A DNA stretch of 64,000 nucleotides from assembly GCA_047633195.1 (NCBI GenBank), contig JBLIEU010000001.1, positions 102,963 through 166,962 on the forward strand. The letters run 5' to 3'. Numbering within the stretch: position 1 is the first letter of the stretch; the number at the start of each line of letters is the position of its first letter. This DNA is from JAKVAV01 sp047633195. Its GTDB lineage: Bacteria > Bacteroidota > Bacteroidia > Flavobacteriales_D > Cryomorphaceae. A program made the position numbers and the translations under genes. The notes under the pieces were generated by a model. That model saw nothing but the letters and a program-made list of their open reading frames with translations, searched no databases and was not told the DNA's origin. Below are positions 1 to 8,342 of this stretch, one piece after another.

Positions 1-737
1 GACGACGCAACATCCAAAGCGATATAAACATCCTTTCCAGGAACATATCCAGCTCTCTCGATAGCCTTCATAATAACCTGGAGTGCCTCTTCGTTGCTTT
101 TTAGATCAGGTGCAAATCCACCCTCATCTCCAACGTTGGTCGACATCCCCATTTCTTTTAACACCGACTTAAGGTGATGGAATATCTCTACTCCCATTCT
201 TAGTGCCTCCGAAAATGTAGCTCCACCAAAGGGCATCACCATAAATTCCTGAACATCTACGTTATTGTCAGCATGAGAACCACCATTCACTATGTTCATC
301 ATAGGCACGGGAAGCGTATTGGCATTCACGCCGCCTATATATCTGAAAAGAGATTGATTGGACTCTTGAGCTGCTGCTTTGGCTACAGCCAAAGAAACAC
401 CCAAAATAGCATTGGCACCTAAAATGGATTTGTTGTCCGTACCATCGATGTCGATCATGGCGCGATCAATTAAATTCTGTTCGAAAATATAAGCTCCGTT
501 TAGTTCCTCATTCAACAGATTGTTGATGTTGTGAACAGCTCTGGTAACTCCCTTTCCAAGATATCTTTTCTCGTCATCGTCGCGAAGCTCGACGGCTTCA
601 TGCACTCCTGTGGAAGCACCTGAGGGTACGGCCGCTCTTCCCATAACTCCATTGTCAGTTATTACATCAACTTCTACAGTGGGGTTACCTCTTGAATCAA
701 GGATTTCTCGTGCTACTAATTTTGCAATGTAACTCAT
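1..737 (-). CDS. eno: enolase, partial (C-terminus beyond window edge)
   Basis: Glycolytic enolase, which converts 2-phosphoglycerate to phosphoenolpyruvate in the cytoplasm. The translated N-terminal ~245 residues begin MSYIAKLVAREILDSRGNP and include the family hallmarks GAN-AILGVSLA, NGGSHADN and the catalytic-loop region NVGDEGGFAP. The rest of the barrel, including the C-terminal catalytic lysines, lies beyond position 1. The ATG at 737-735 sits 10 bases after the carA stop, so the two are probably co-transcribed. The order rplQ-carA-eno is, to my knowledge, common in Bacteroidota. Confidence 0.97.
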   Translation of the reverse strand, partial: MSYIAKLVAREILDSRGNPTVEVDVITDNGVMGRAAVPSGASTGVHEAVELRDDDEKRYLGKGVTRAVHNINNLLNEELNGAYIFEQNLIDRAMIDIDGTDNKSILGANAILGVSLAVAKAAAQESNQSLFRYIGGVNANTLPVPMMNIVNGGSHADNNVDVQEFMVMPFGGATFSEALRMGVEIFHHLKSVLKEMGMSTNVGDEGGFAPDLKSNEEALQVIMKAIERAGYVPGKDVYIALDVAS

Positions 738-747
738 TATGATTGGT

Positions 748-1869
748 TTATATGGTAAGGGATTTCTTAGATTCTTTGATTAGGCTTACGAAATCTTTAA
801 ACAGATACCGCGAATCGTGCGGGCCTGGTGAAGCTTCGGGATGGTACTGAACACTAAAAACAGGCTTCGACTTCAATGACAGTCCAGCTATAGTATTATC
901 ATTCAAGTGAACATGAGTCACCTCAATATCATTCATTGCTTCAATTGATTCGCGATTTACTACAAAACCATGATTCTGAGAAGTAATTTCAGATTTACCT
1001 GTAATAAGATTCTTTATAGGGTGATTAATACCTCGATGTCCATTGAACATCTTCTCTGTCTTCATTCCTTGGCTTAATGCAATAACTTGATGCCCGAGAC
1101 AGATCCCAAAAACTGGTTTTCCCAATTCGATAATAGACTTAACCAAATCGATAGAATCATTCATCGCCGCAGGATCTCCGGGACCGTTTGAAATCATGTA
1201 TGCATCAGGTGCCCATGCTTCCATTTCAGCAAGACTGGTATGCATAGGGAATACTTTGAGACGGCATCCTTCGTTTGTCAAACATCTCAAGATGTTTTTC
1301 TTCGTCCCTAAATCAAGCACGGCCACCTTGTGATCAACGTCTGAAGCTCCGATTTCATAAGCTTCTTTGCAGGTGACCTTAGAGCTCAATTCTAAACCTT
1401 CCATACTTGGCACTTCCGAAAGGATTTTTTCTAATTTACTTATATCAGTCTCCTCGGAAGATATAATGGCATTCATCGCCCCCTTATTTCGAATATGCCT
1501 AATAAGAGCTCGTGTATCCACGTCTCTGATTCCTACTTTGCCATCGCGCTCAAAATAGTCTTGCAGCGACATTTCAGCTCCTACTCTGCTAAAATTTGCC
1601 GAAAATCGTTTGGAAACAAGTCCTGATATTTTCATCTCATCTGACTCGACTTCTTCGTCATGTGTGCCGTAGTTGCCTATATGCGATGTCGCCATTACAA
1701 CTATCTGCCCATAATAAGAGGGGTCTGTAAAAATCTCTTGGTAGCCAGTCATACCTGTATTAAAAGCAATTTCTCCTGTAGTAGTACCTATTTTTCCTGC
1801 GGCTAGGCCGTGAAAAACAGTGCCATCTTGGAGCAGTAAAACGGCTGGGTTTTCTGGAAGTACATTCAT
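748..1869 (-). CDS. carA: carbamoyl-phosphate synthase small (glutaminase) subunit
   Basis: A class I glutamine amidotransferase of 373 residues that hydrolyses glutamine and channels ammonia to CarB for carbamoyl phosphate synthesis (pyrimidines and arginine). The N-terminal CPSase domain is recognised by FHGLAAGKIGTTTGEIAFNTGMTGYQEIFTDPSY. The C-terminal amidotransferase has the nucleophile motif GICLGHQ and the HPEASPGP motif that supplies catalytic His and Glu. Length is normal. carB is not in the window. The gene lies 76 bases after rplQ, beyond the terminator, and 10 bases before eno. A -7-like element sits in the terminator loop. Confidence 0.97.
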   Translation of the reverse strand: MNVLPENPAVLLLQDGTVFHGLAAGKIGTTTGEIAFNTGMTGYQEIFTDPSYYGQIVVMATSHIGNYGTHDEEVESDEMKISGLVSKRFSANFSRVGAEMSLQDYFERDGKVGIRDVDTRALIRHIRNKGAMNAIISSEETDISKLEKILSEVPSMEGLELSSKVTCKEAYEIGASDVDHKVAVLDLGTKKNILRCLTNEGCRLKVFPMHTSLAEMEAWAPDAYMISNGPGDPAAMNDSIDLVKSIIELGKPVFGICLGHQVIALSQGMKTEKMFNGHRGINHPIKNLITGKSEITSQNHGFVVNRESIEAMNDIEVTHVHLNDNTIAGLSLKSKPVFSVQYHPEASPGPHDSRYLFKDFVSLIKESKKSLTI

Positions 1870-1888
1870 CTAAATTCGATTAATAAAA

Positions 1889-1920
1889 AAAGGGATAATG
1901 CAAATTTACATTATCCCTTT
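1889..1920 (-). terminator. intrinsic terminator of the ribosomal-protein/rpoA operon
   Basis: A 12-bp perfect stem (AAAGGGATAATG / CATTATCCCTTT) has an 8-base loop at 1901-1908. Read on the minus strand it runs directly into a T-rich tract (1882-1891), the standard intrinsic terminator layout. It lies between rplQ and carA and would end the long ribosomal transcript. Confidence 0.85.
1901..1908 (-). promoter_or_regulatory. possible carA -7 promoter element in the terminator loop
   Basis: On the minus strand the terminator loop reads TAAATTTG, a perfect match to the Bacteroidota -7 consensus TAnnTTTG. It lies 31 bases upstream of the carA ATG. I do not see a good -33 TTG at the usual 17-23-base spacing, so this is a candidate only. 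Confidence 0.35.
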
Positions 1921-1945
1921 AATCGTAAAAGTATAATTCAAAAAA

Positions 1946-2566
1946 TCAGTCTTTCTTATCCTCTTCTTTGCTCTCATCAGTTTTTGGCTCTACGGCTTTA
2001 GACTCTTCTTTTGCTTCAGGAATAGTAGCCTCGGCCTTTGCCTCTTTATCTTCAGGTGGAGCCTCAACAATAGCTTCATCTGCCTTTGGCTCTTCAGCTT
2101 TTGCAGTTTCTTCTACAGCAGGAGCCTCACTTGTAGCTTCAGTCTCCTTCTTCTTTCCACCTCGACGACTTCTCCGTGTCTTAGTATTCGAATCTTTAAG
2201 CATCAACTCATTGAAGTCCACCAACTCGATCATCGCCATTTCTGCTGAATCACCCATCCGTGTTCCCAACTTGATAATTCTGGTGTATCCACCTTCCCTT
2301 TGAGCTACTTTCGGAGCAATCTCACGGAAGACTTCAGTCACGGCGTTTTTACTTTGAAGGTTCTTAAAAACTTCACGACGATTGTGGGTAGAATCTTCTT
2401 TAGAGCGTGTGATAATAGGCTCAACAAACTTTCGCAATTCTTTGGCCTTTGCAACAGTTGTGTTAATACGCTTATGCTCAATTAAAGAGCAGGCCATATT
2501 TTCCAACATTGCCTTTCTATGGGCGGTCTTGCGGCCTAGTGCGTTATTTCTTTTGCCGTGTCTCAT
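1946..2566 (-). CDS. rplQ: 50S ribosomal protein L17 with long charged tail
   Basis: Large-subunit protein bL17. Residues ~1-118 are the canonical domain (MRHGKRNNALGRKTAHRKAM start, TRIIKLGTRMGDSAEMAMIEL). The remaining ~88 residues form an Ala/Glu/Lys/Pro-rich low-complexity tail that makes the protein 206 residues, against ~120 in E. coli. C-terminal extensions of L17 are common in Bacteroidota, and this one looks disordered. It is the last gene before the terminator, 49 bases after rpoA. Confidence 0.97.
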   Translation of the reverse strand: MRHGKRNNALGRKTAHRKAMLENMACSLIEHKRINTTVAKAKELRKFVEPIITRSKEDSTHNRREVFKNLQSKNAVTEVFREIAPKVAQREGGYTRIIKLGTRMGDSAEMAMIELVDFNELMLKDSNTKTRRSRRGGKKKETEATSEAPAVEETAKAEEPKADEAIVEAPPEDKEAKAEATIPEAKEESKAVEPKTDESKEEDKKD

Positions 2567-2615
2567 TATTCTTCTTATTATCAGTTTCAGCGTACCTCAA
2601 CTGAACGTTGATTTA

Positions 2616-3608
2616 TTACTCTTTATCTAATTTATACTTCGAAACATTCATTCCGAAAGAAAGACCCTTAGACTCAATTAAGTCTTCTAGTTCTGTCAAA
2701 GACTTTTTACCGAAGTTTCTAAATTTCAACAAATCATTTTTGTTAAAAGAAACCAAGTCACCAAGACTCTCAATGTCAGCGGCTTTCAAGCAGTTTAATG
2801 CTCTTACTGAAAGATCCATATCGACCAACTTCGTCTTCAGAAGTTGACGCATATGAAGCGACGTTTCATCAAATTCTTCAGTTTCTGATTTCTGCTCGCT
2901 GTCCAATGTAATCTTCTCGTCAGAGAATAACATGAAATGATGTATCAAGATCTTCGCGGCTTCCTGAAGAGCATCTTTTGGTGTGATTGACCCATCAGTT
3001 ATCACATCCATGATTAACTTTTCGTAATCGGTCTTCTGCTCAACACGAAAATTTTCGATCGTGTAGTTCACATTGCGAATGGGGGTGAAAATTGAATCAA
3101 TGAAAATGGTTCCCATTGGAGCATTGCTCACTTTGTTCTCCTCAGACGGACGGTATCCTCTCCCTTTTCCGATACTGATTTCCATATCTAACTTCACCGA
3201 CTTCTCTTTAGTGCAGATCACTAGATCTGGATTCAACACTTGAAATCCAGTAGTGAATTTACCGATATCACCTGCTGTAAACGCATCGTTACCACTGATA
3301 GAAACAGTCACTTTCTCAGAGTCTGTTCCATCAATTTGTCGCTTGAAGCGAACTTGTTTGAGGTTTAATACGATTTCAGTAACATCTTCCACTACTCCCT
3401 CTATGGTTGAGAACTCATGTTCTACACCTTCCATTTTGATTGCAGTTATTGCAAATCCTTCTAAAGATGAAAGTAAAATACGACGAAGAGCATTACCTAT
3501 TGTAATCCCGTAACCAGGCTCCAACGGACGGAATTCGAATTTCCCATCGTTGTTATCTGATTCGATCATGATGACCTTATCGGGTTTCTGAAAATCTAAA
3601 ATGGCCAT
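2616..3608 (-). CDS. rpoA: DNA-directed RNA polymerase subunit alpha
   Basis: RNA polymerase alpha, 330 residues. The N-terminal domain (~1-230) for dimerisation and beta/beta' assembly has the GYGITIGNALRRILLSSLEG motif. A short linker follows. The C-terminal domain (~255-320) has the helix-hairpin-helix signature (RALNCLKAADIESLGDLV, LLKFRNFGKKSLTELEDLI) that contacts UP elements and activators. It is 25 bases after rpsD in the alpha-type part of the operon. Length is normal. Confidence 0.98.
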   Translation of the reverse strand: MAILDFQKPDKVIMIESDNNDGKFEFRPLEPGYGITIGNALRRILLSSLEGFAITAIKMEGVEHEFSTIEGVVEDVTEIVLNLKQVRFKRQIDGTDSEKVTVSISGNDAFTAGDIGKFTTGFQVLNPDLVICTKEKSVKLDMEISIGKGRGYRPSEENKVSNAPMGTIFIDSIFTPIRNVNYTIENFRVEQKTDYEKLIMDVITDGSITPKDALQEAAKILIHHFMLFSDEKITLDSEQKSETEEFDETSLHMRQLLKTKLVDMDLSVRALNCLKAADIESLGDLVSFNKNDLLKFRNFGKKSLTELEDLIESKGLSFGMNVSKYKLDKE

Positions 3609-3633
3609 GAAAGTTTGTCCTTAGTTAAGGTTA

Positions 3634-4242
3634 TTATTTTGAATAAAGCTCGACAATAAGCTGCTCCTTGATGTTTTCAGGGATTTGATCTCTTGTCGGG
3701 TGTTGCACATAAGTTCCCTCAAGTACATTTTTATCAAAGTCAATCCAATCGTATTTCTGACGACCTGAAGAAGCAAGTGAATTACTTACTATCTCTAGCG
3801 ACTTAGAACGTTCTCTCACACCCACCTTATCACCTGGACGAAGGGAGTATGATGGAATATTTACAACATTTCCGTTTACAGTTACATGACGGTGACTTAC
3901 CAATTGTCTCGCTCCACTTCTAGTCGGTGCAACTCCCATTCGATATACCACATTGTCTAGTCTCGCCTCACAGAACTGCAATAACAGCTCACCTGTTATT
4001 CCAACCTTTCTTTGAGCCTTGTCAAAAAGATTTGCAAATTGGCGTTCAAGAATACCATAAGTATACTTCGCTTTTTGCTTTTCGAGAAGCTGAACAGCGT
4101 ACTCAGATTGCTTTGAGCGACGTTTATTTGGTCCATGGAACCCTGGAGCGTAGTTTTTACGCTCCAATGATTTATCGGGACCGAAAATCGGTTCTTTGAA
4201 ACGACGAGCAATTTTTGACTTGGGGCCTGTATATCGTGCCAT
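3634..4242 (-). CDS. rpsD: 30S ribosomal protein S4
   Basis: Primary 16S rRNA-binding protein uS4, 202 residues. It starts MARYTGPKSKIARRF and contains the S4 RNA-binding domain (residues ~95-155: EARLDNVVYRMGVAPTRSGARQLVSHRHVTVNG). No Cys zinc cluster is visible at the N-terminus. In E. coli S4 is the alpha-operon repressor; no such regulation can be read here. It is 40 bases after rpsK, one of the larger gaps of this operon. Confidence 0.98.
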   Translation of the reverse strand: MARYTGPKSKIARRFKEPIFGPDKSLERKNYAPGFHGPNKRRSKQSEYAVQLLEKQKAKYTYGILERQFANLFDKAQRKVGITGELLLQFCEARLDNVVYRMGVAPTRSGARQLVSHRHVTVNGNVVNIPSYSLRPGDKVGVRERSKSLEIVSNSLASSGRQKYDWIDFDKNVLEGTYVQHPTRDQIPENIKEQLIVELYSK

Positions 4243-4282
4243 ATCTTAATCTGTTATTCGACTTTAATCGTTTTGACGGAAA

Positions 4283-4669
4283 TTAAACTCTTCTGCGCTT
4301 TGGTGGGCGGCAACCGTTGTGTGGTAAAGGAGTAACATCAACTATTTCAGTTACCTCTACACCAGTATTGTGAATAGATCGGATAGCCGACTCTCGTCCT
4401 GATCCAGGTCCTTTCACATATACCTTTACTTTACGAAGACCTAAATCATGAGCTACTTTAGCACATTCTTCAGCAGCAACTTGTGCAGCATAAGGAGTGT
4501 TTTTCTTAGATCCTCTAAATCCTTGCTTTCCTGCCGAGGACCAGCTAATAACCTGTCCTGAAGCATTACACATGGAAATAATAATATTGTTGAACGTAGC
4601 TTGGATATGGGCCTCACCCACTGCCTCCACTTTGACATTCAATTTTTTCTTTACGTTAGACTTTGCCAT
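4283..4669 (-). CDS. rpsK: 30S ribosomal protein S11
   Basis: Small-subunit platform protein uS11, 128 residues. The C-terminal signature GPGSGRESAIRSIHNTGVEV...DVTPLPHNGCRPPKRRRV is intact. It follows rpsM after 25 bases and precedes rpsD. Confidence 0.98.
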   Translation of the reverse strand: MAKSNVKKKLNVKVEAVGEAHIQATFNNIIISMCNASGQVISWSSAGKQGFRGSKKNTPYAAQVAAEECAKVAHDLGLRKVKVYVKGPGSGRESAIRSIHNTGVEVTEIVDVTPLPHNGCRPPKRRRV

Positions 4670-4694
4670 CGTTGTTGAATTATCTCCCGATTAA

Positions 4695-5072
4695 TTATTT
4701 GGTAGCCTTTTTCTTGTTGGCTACAGTCTTTCTCTTTCCTTTTCTCGTACGAGAATTGTTCTTCGTTCTCTGACCTCTCAAAGGAAGACCCGTACGGTGT
4801 CGGATACCTCTGTAGCATCCAATATCCATCAATCGCTTAATGTTCGTTTGGATTTCAGATCGAAGCGAACCCTCAACGACATACTCGTCACTGATAAGTT
4901 GTCGGATCGAAGCTGTTTGCTCGTCAGTCCAGTCATCCACCTTGATACTTTGGTCAACACCGGTTCGCGACAGAATTTCGACGGCCTTTGTAGAGCCTAT
5001 TCCGTAAATATAAGTGAGGGATATTACGCCTCTTTTGTTCTTTGGTAAATCTATACCAGCTATCCTAGCCAT
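4695..5072 (-). CDS. rpsM: 30S ribosomal protein S13
   Basis: Small-subunit head protein uS13, 125 residues, which contacts the P-site tRNA and forms bridges to the large subunit. It begins MARIAGIDLPKNKRGVISLTYIYGIG and has the GCYRGIRHRTGLPLRGQRTK signature and a basic tail. It lies 6 bases after rpmJ, giving the typical infA-rpmJ-rpsM order. Confidence 0.98.
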   Translation of the reverse strand: MARIAGIDLPKNKRGVISLTYIYGIGSTKAVEILSRTGVDQSIKVDDWTDEQTASIRQLISDEYVVEGSLRSEIQTNIKRLMDIGCYRGIRHRTGLPLRGQRTKNNSRTRKGKRKTVANKKKATK

Positions 5073-5078
5073 AATATT

Positions 5079-5195
5079 TTATCCTTGACGTTGCTTGAAC
5101 TTTGGGTTCTTTTTGTTGATCACGTACAACCGACCTTTACGACGTACGATCTTACAATCTACTGAACGCTTTTTAACACTCGCTCTTGTTTTCAT
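5079..5195 (-). CDS. rpmJ: 50S ribosomal protein L36, zinc-less form
   Basis: A 38-residue protein bL36 between infA and rpsM. The translation starts MKTRASVKKRSVDCKIVRRK and ends KFKQRQG. Only one Cys (residue 14) remains. The other positions of the usual Cys-Cys-Cys-His zinc ribbon are replaced (Ser/Val around 11-12, Lys/Asn near 28-30, Phe 33 in place of His), so this is a C-minus paralogue that should not bind zinc. The ATG at 5195-5193 is 7 bases after the infA stop. Confidence 0.95.
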   Translation of the reverse strand: MKTRASVKKRSVDCKIVRRKGRLYVINKKNPKFKQRQG

Positions 5196-5202
5196 CGATG
5201 CT

Positions 5203-5421
5203 TTATTTGTATCTGAAGGTAATTCTACCCTTACTTAAATCGTATGGAGACATTTCAACTTTCACTTTATCGCCTGGCAAGATTTTAATATAGTGCATTC
5301 TCATCTTACCAGAAATGTGAGCCACAATTACATGACCATTTTCCAATTCGACTTTGAACATTGCATTTGACAATGCTTCCACTATTGTCCCATCTTGCTC
5401 GATTGATGATTGCTTCGCCAT
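5203..5421 (-). CDS. infA: translation initiation factor IF-1
   Basis: A 72-residue OB-fold protein that occupies the ribosomal A site during initiation. It has MAKQSSIEQDGTIVEALSNAMFKVEL, the central HISGKMRMHYIKILPGDKV motif and DLSKGRITFRYK at the end. It directly follows secY by 17 bases; adk and map, which intervene in many other phyla, are absent. Confidence 0.98.
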   Translation of the reverse strand: MAKQSSIEQDGTIVEALSNAMFKVELENGHVIVAHISGKMRMHYIKILPGDKVKVEMSPYDLSKGRITFRYK

Positions 5422-5438
5422 ACTTTAATTCTCTCCTG

Positions 5439-6767
5439 TTATCCCGCCATTCCGAAAGTTGATGCTTTTCCGGCAAGTTTTCCGGTTTTCATCAACCCAT
5501 CATAGTGGCGCATTAATAAGTAACTCTCTATTTGTTGCAGCGTATCCAGTATCACACCTACCATAATCAAAAGAGATGTCCCTCCAAAGAATATGGAGAA
5601 AGCCTGCTTAACCCCTGCCTGCAAAGCAAACACTGGCAAAATGGCAATAAATCCTAAGAAGATAGCTCCTGGTAAAGTGATTCTAGATAAAACGTTGTCC
5701 AAAAAGTCTGCTGTCGACCTACCTGGCTTTACTCCTGGAACAAATCCGCCATTCCTTTTCAAGTCATCCGCCATTTGATTCGGATTAACAGTAATGGCAG
5801 TATAGAAATAAGTGAATGCCACTACCATAATAAAAAAGATAAAGTTGTACCAAAAGCCGGCAAAGTTAGCTAATTCCACGATAAAACCTGACTGCGAGTC
5901 GGAATATTGGGCAATGTACAGTGGCACAAACATTATTGCTTGAGCAAAGATGATAGGCATTACCCCTGCACTGTTGACTTTCAAAGGAATATACTGGCGA
6001 GCTCCTTGACTGTATTCGCGCCCTCCCATCTGCTGTTTGGCAAACTGAATCGGAACACGACGCACCGCTTGCACAAGTGCCACCGTAGCACCAATGACAA
6101 CAAGTAGAGCTACGAGTTCAACTAACAATACAACCAAACCATTTCCTTCTGGTCCTGTTGCAGCCACAATTTCTTGAAAAAACGCACTTGGAAGTCCGGC
6201 AATAATTCCGATCATGATCAAAAGTGAAATCCCATTACCAACACCTCTGTCAGTGATTCTTTCACCTAACCACATAACAAATAAAGTTCCTGTTGTCAAT
6301 ATCACGATCGCCGTAACCCACCAAAATGGAGTGTCGTACAACCTTGCTTCAGCAGGAACAGATGCAGCTATATAACCTGGTGCTTGAAAGCATGTAATTA
6401 TAATTGTAAGGAAGCGCGTGTATTGATTTATCTTCTTTCTACCGCTTTCTCCTTCCTTCTGCATCTTTTGGATCGTAGGAACCGCAATACCCATCAGCTG
6501 CATGATAATTGATGCAGAGATGTAAGGCATGATACCTAAACTAAAAATAGATGCTCGGTTGAAAGCTCCACCAGTAAACAAGTCAAGCAAACCAGCCAAC
6601 CCTCCACCACCTTCATTGGCAGCAGCCAAACGGGCTGAATCGATGCCAGGAAGCACGATATAAGAACCGATACGGAAAACAAGAAGCAATGCAAGCGTCG
6701 TTATAATACGCTGTCGCAACTCCTCTATACTCCAAATGTTTCTCAGTGTCTGAATAAAATTCTTCAT
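5439..6767 (-). CDS. secY: preprotein translocase subunit SecY
   Basis: The channel subunit of the Sec translocon in the inner membrane, 442 residues with about ten hydrophobic segments. Family marks include the plug/TM2 region with GIMPYISASIIMQLM, the RITDRGVGNGISLLIM loop and GVKPGRSTADFLDNVLSRIT near TM8. It lies after rplO (22 bases) as in most spc operons. secE and secG are not in the window. Confidence 0.98.
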   Translation of the reverse strand: MKNFIQTLRNIWSIEELRQRIITTLALLLVFRIGSYIVLPGIDSARLAAANEGGGGLAGLLDLFTGGAFNRASIFSLGIMPYISASIIMQLMGIAVPTIQKMQKEGESGRKKINQYTRFLTIIITCFQAPGYIAASVPAEARLYDTPFWWVTAIVILTTGTLFVMWLGERITDRGVGNGISLLIMIGIIAGLPSAFFQEIVAATGPEGNGLVVLLVELVALLVVIGATVALVQAVRRVPIQFAKQQMGGREYSQGARQYIPLKVNSAGVMPIIFAQAIMFVPLYIAQYSDSQSGFIVELANFAGFWYNFIFFIMVVAFTYFYTAITVNPNQMADDLKRNGGFVPGVKPGRSTADFLDNVLSRITLPGAIFLGFIAILPVFALQAGVKQAFSIFFGGTSLLIMVGVILDTLQQIESYLLMRHYDGLMKTGKLAGKASTFGMAG

Positions 6768-6789
6768 AACAAGTCGGTTCCTCTAATCA

Positions 6790-7236
6790 TTAAAGCGTTG
6801 TGGCTTCTCCACCTTTCCCTTCGATCGCTTCCTTTGCAGAAGCTGAAAAAGCATGAGCCGTTACAGTTACTTTGGCGTTCAATTCACCTCTCCCCAAAAT
6901 CTTAACAAGATCTTTCTTCGCACAAAGTCCATTGTCTACAAACGTCTCAGGAGTAAAAATCTCAATCTTCTTTTCAGAAAAAAGCATTTCAATTACATCC
7001 AGGTTAATCCCTTTGTATTCTACCCTGTTAGGATTGGTAAAACCGAATTTAGGCACACGACGTTGTAATGGCATTTGACCACCTTCGAAACCACGCTTTC
7101 TGCTGTATCCACTCCTGGATTTAGCTCCTTTGTGTCCTCGTCCAGCTGTGTCTCCAAAACCACTTCCTTCTCCTCTTCCGAGGCGCCTCTTATTTTTGTT
7201 CGACCCTTTTGCAGGTCTGAGATTACTTAAGTTCAT
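6790..7236 (-). CDS. rplO: 50S ribosomal protein L15
   Basis: Large-subunit protein uL15, 148 residues from the ATG at 7236. A GTG immediately upstream (7239) could also be read, but the ATG gives the canonical MNLSNLRPAKGSNKNKRRLGRG start. It has the Gly/Arg-rich N-terminus (GEGSGFGDTAGRGHKGAKSRSG) and the C-terminal KVTVTAHAFSASAKEAIE region. It is 17 bases after rpmD. Confidence 0.97.
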   Translation of the reverse strand: MNLSNLRPAKGSNKNKRRLGRGEGSGFGDTAGRGHKGAKSRSGYSRKRGFEGGQMPLQRRVPKFGFTNPNRVEYKGINLDVIEMLFSEKKIEIFTPETFVDNGLCAKKDLVKILGRGELNAKVTVTAHAFSASAKEAIEGKGGEATTL

Positions 7237-7256
7237 CACTCAGTATTTTAGTTGAA

Positions 7257-7439
7257 TTACTTCTCTTGTACAGTTACTAAATGACTCACCTTAGCAATCA
7301 TTCCCATGATTTGTGGAGTCCCTACTTTAGTAATTGGACGATTCAATTTTTTTAATCCAAGCGCTTCCAAAGTTCTCTTTTGCTTCTTTGGTCTCCTGAT
7401 TGCGCTTTTGACTTGGGTAACTATTAATTCTTTTGCCAT
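7257..7439 (-). CDS. rpmD: 50S ribosomal protein L30
   Basis: A 60-residue protein uL30 with the pattern VTQVKSAIRRPKKQKRTLEALGLKKLN and the VxHLVxV C-terminus. It sits between rpsE and rplO as expected. Confidence 0.96.
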   Translation of the reverse strand: MAKELIVTQVKSAIRRPKKQKRTLEALGLKKLNRPITKVGTPQIMGMIAKVSHLVTVQEK

Positions 7440-7450
7440 TTCCTTGTCGC

Positions 7451-7969
7451 TTAACCGTTAAATACGCGTTGCATTGAAATACCACGCTGGTTTGCTACCG
7501 CTCGCGCATCACGCATATTGCTAAGAGCGTTCAAAGTAGCTTTTACAACGTTGTGTGGATTTGAAGAGCCTTGAGACTTTGCTAAAACATCCTTGATTCC
7601 AACACTCTCCAGTACTGCCCGCATGGCACCACCAGCAATTACTCCTGTTCCGTTTGAAGCAGGCTTCAAGAAAACTCGTGCTCCAGCATACTTGCCGTAC
7701 TGGCTATGTGGAACTGTATCGTTTACAATAGGAACTTTAATTAGATTCTTTTTAGCATCGTCAATTCCCTTGGCGATAGCCGTAGTTACCTCCTTAGCTT
7801 TTCCGAGACCATGACCAACAACACCGTTTTCATTACCAACTACTACAATGGCTGAAAAACTAAATGTTCGCCCACCCTTGGTCACTTTAGTAACACGGTT
7901 GATTGTGACGAGCTTATCTTTCAATTCAAGATCGCTCGATTTAACGCGTTTTATGCTTGCTTTTGCCAT
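7451..7969 (-). CDS. rpsE: 30S ribosomal protein S5
   Basis: Protein uS5, 172 residues, which acts in decoding fidelity. The N-terminal double-stranded-RNA-binding-like domain (LVTINRVTKVTKGGRTFSFSAIVVVG) is followed by the C-terminal domain with GTGVIAGGAMRAVLESVGIKDVLAKSQGSSNPHNVVKAT. It is 7 bases after rplR. Confidence 0.98.
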   Translation of the reverse strand: MAKASIKRVKSSDLELKDKLVTINRVTKVTKGGRTFSFSAIVVVGNENGVVGHGLGKAKEVTTAIAKGIDDAKKNLIKVPIVNDTVPHSQYGKYAGARVFLKPASNGTGVIAGGAMRAVLESVGIKDVLAKSQGSSNPHNVVKATLNALSNMRDARAVANQRGISMQRVFNG

Positions 7970-7976
7970 GATCTGT

Positions 7977-8330
7977 TTAAAATTTTAGACCGCCTTCGCG
8001 GGCTGCATCTGCTAATGATTTAACTCTTCCATGGTAGAGGTATCCGTTTCTGTCAAAAACCACCTCAGTGATTCCTGCAGCAGAAGCCTTCTCAGCCACC
8101 TCTTTTCCAACGATTGCAGCCTGATCTCTCTTAGGAATCTTCTGAGCTGCCTCATTTTTTAAAGAATCAGACGCAACCAAAGTCTTTCCCTCTGAGTCAT
8201 CTATGATTTGAGCATAGATCTGAGTGTTGCTTCTGTACACTGAAAGCCTAGGGCGATCAGAAGTACCAGTAATATTCTTTCGAATACTACGCTTGATTCT
8301 TTTTCTACGTAATAGCTTTGTCTTTGCCAT
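7977..8330 (-). CDS. rplR: 50S ribosomal protein L18
   Basis: The 5S rRNA-binding protein uL18, 117 residues. It has the basic N-terminus (RRKRIKRSIRKNITGTSDRPRLSVYRSN), IYAQIIDD and the C-terminal FDRNGYLYHGRVKSLADAAREGGLKF. It is 12 bases after rplF. Confidence 0.98.
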   Translation of the reverse strand: MAKTKLLRRKRIKRSIRKNITGTSDRPRLSVYRSNTQIYAQIIDDSEGKTLVASDSLKNEAAQKIPKRDQAAIVGKEVAEKASAAGITEVVFDRNGYLYHGRVKSLADAAREGGLKF

Positions 8331-8342
8331 AACCTAATGAAA

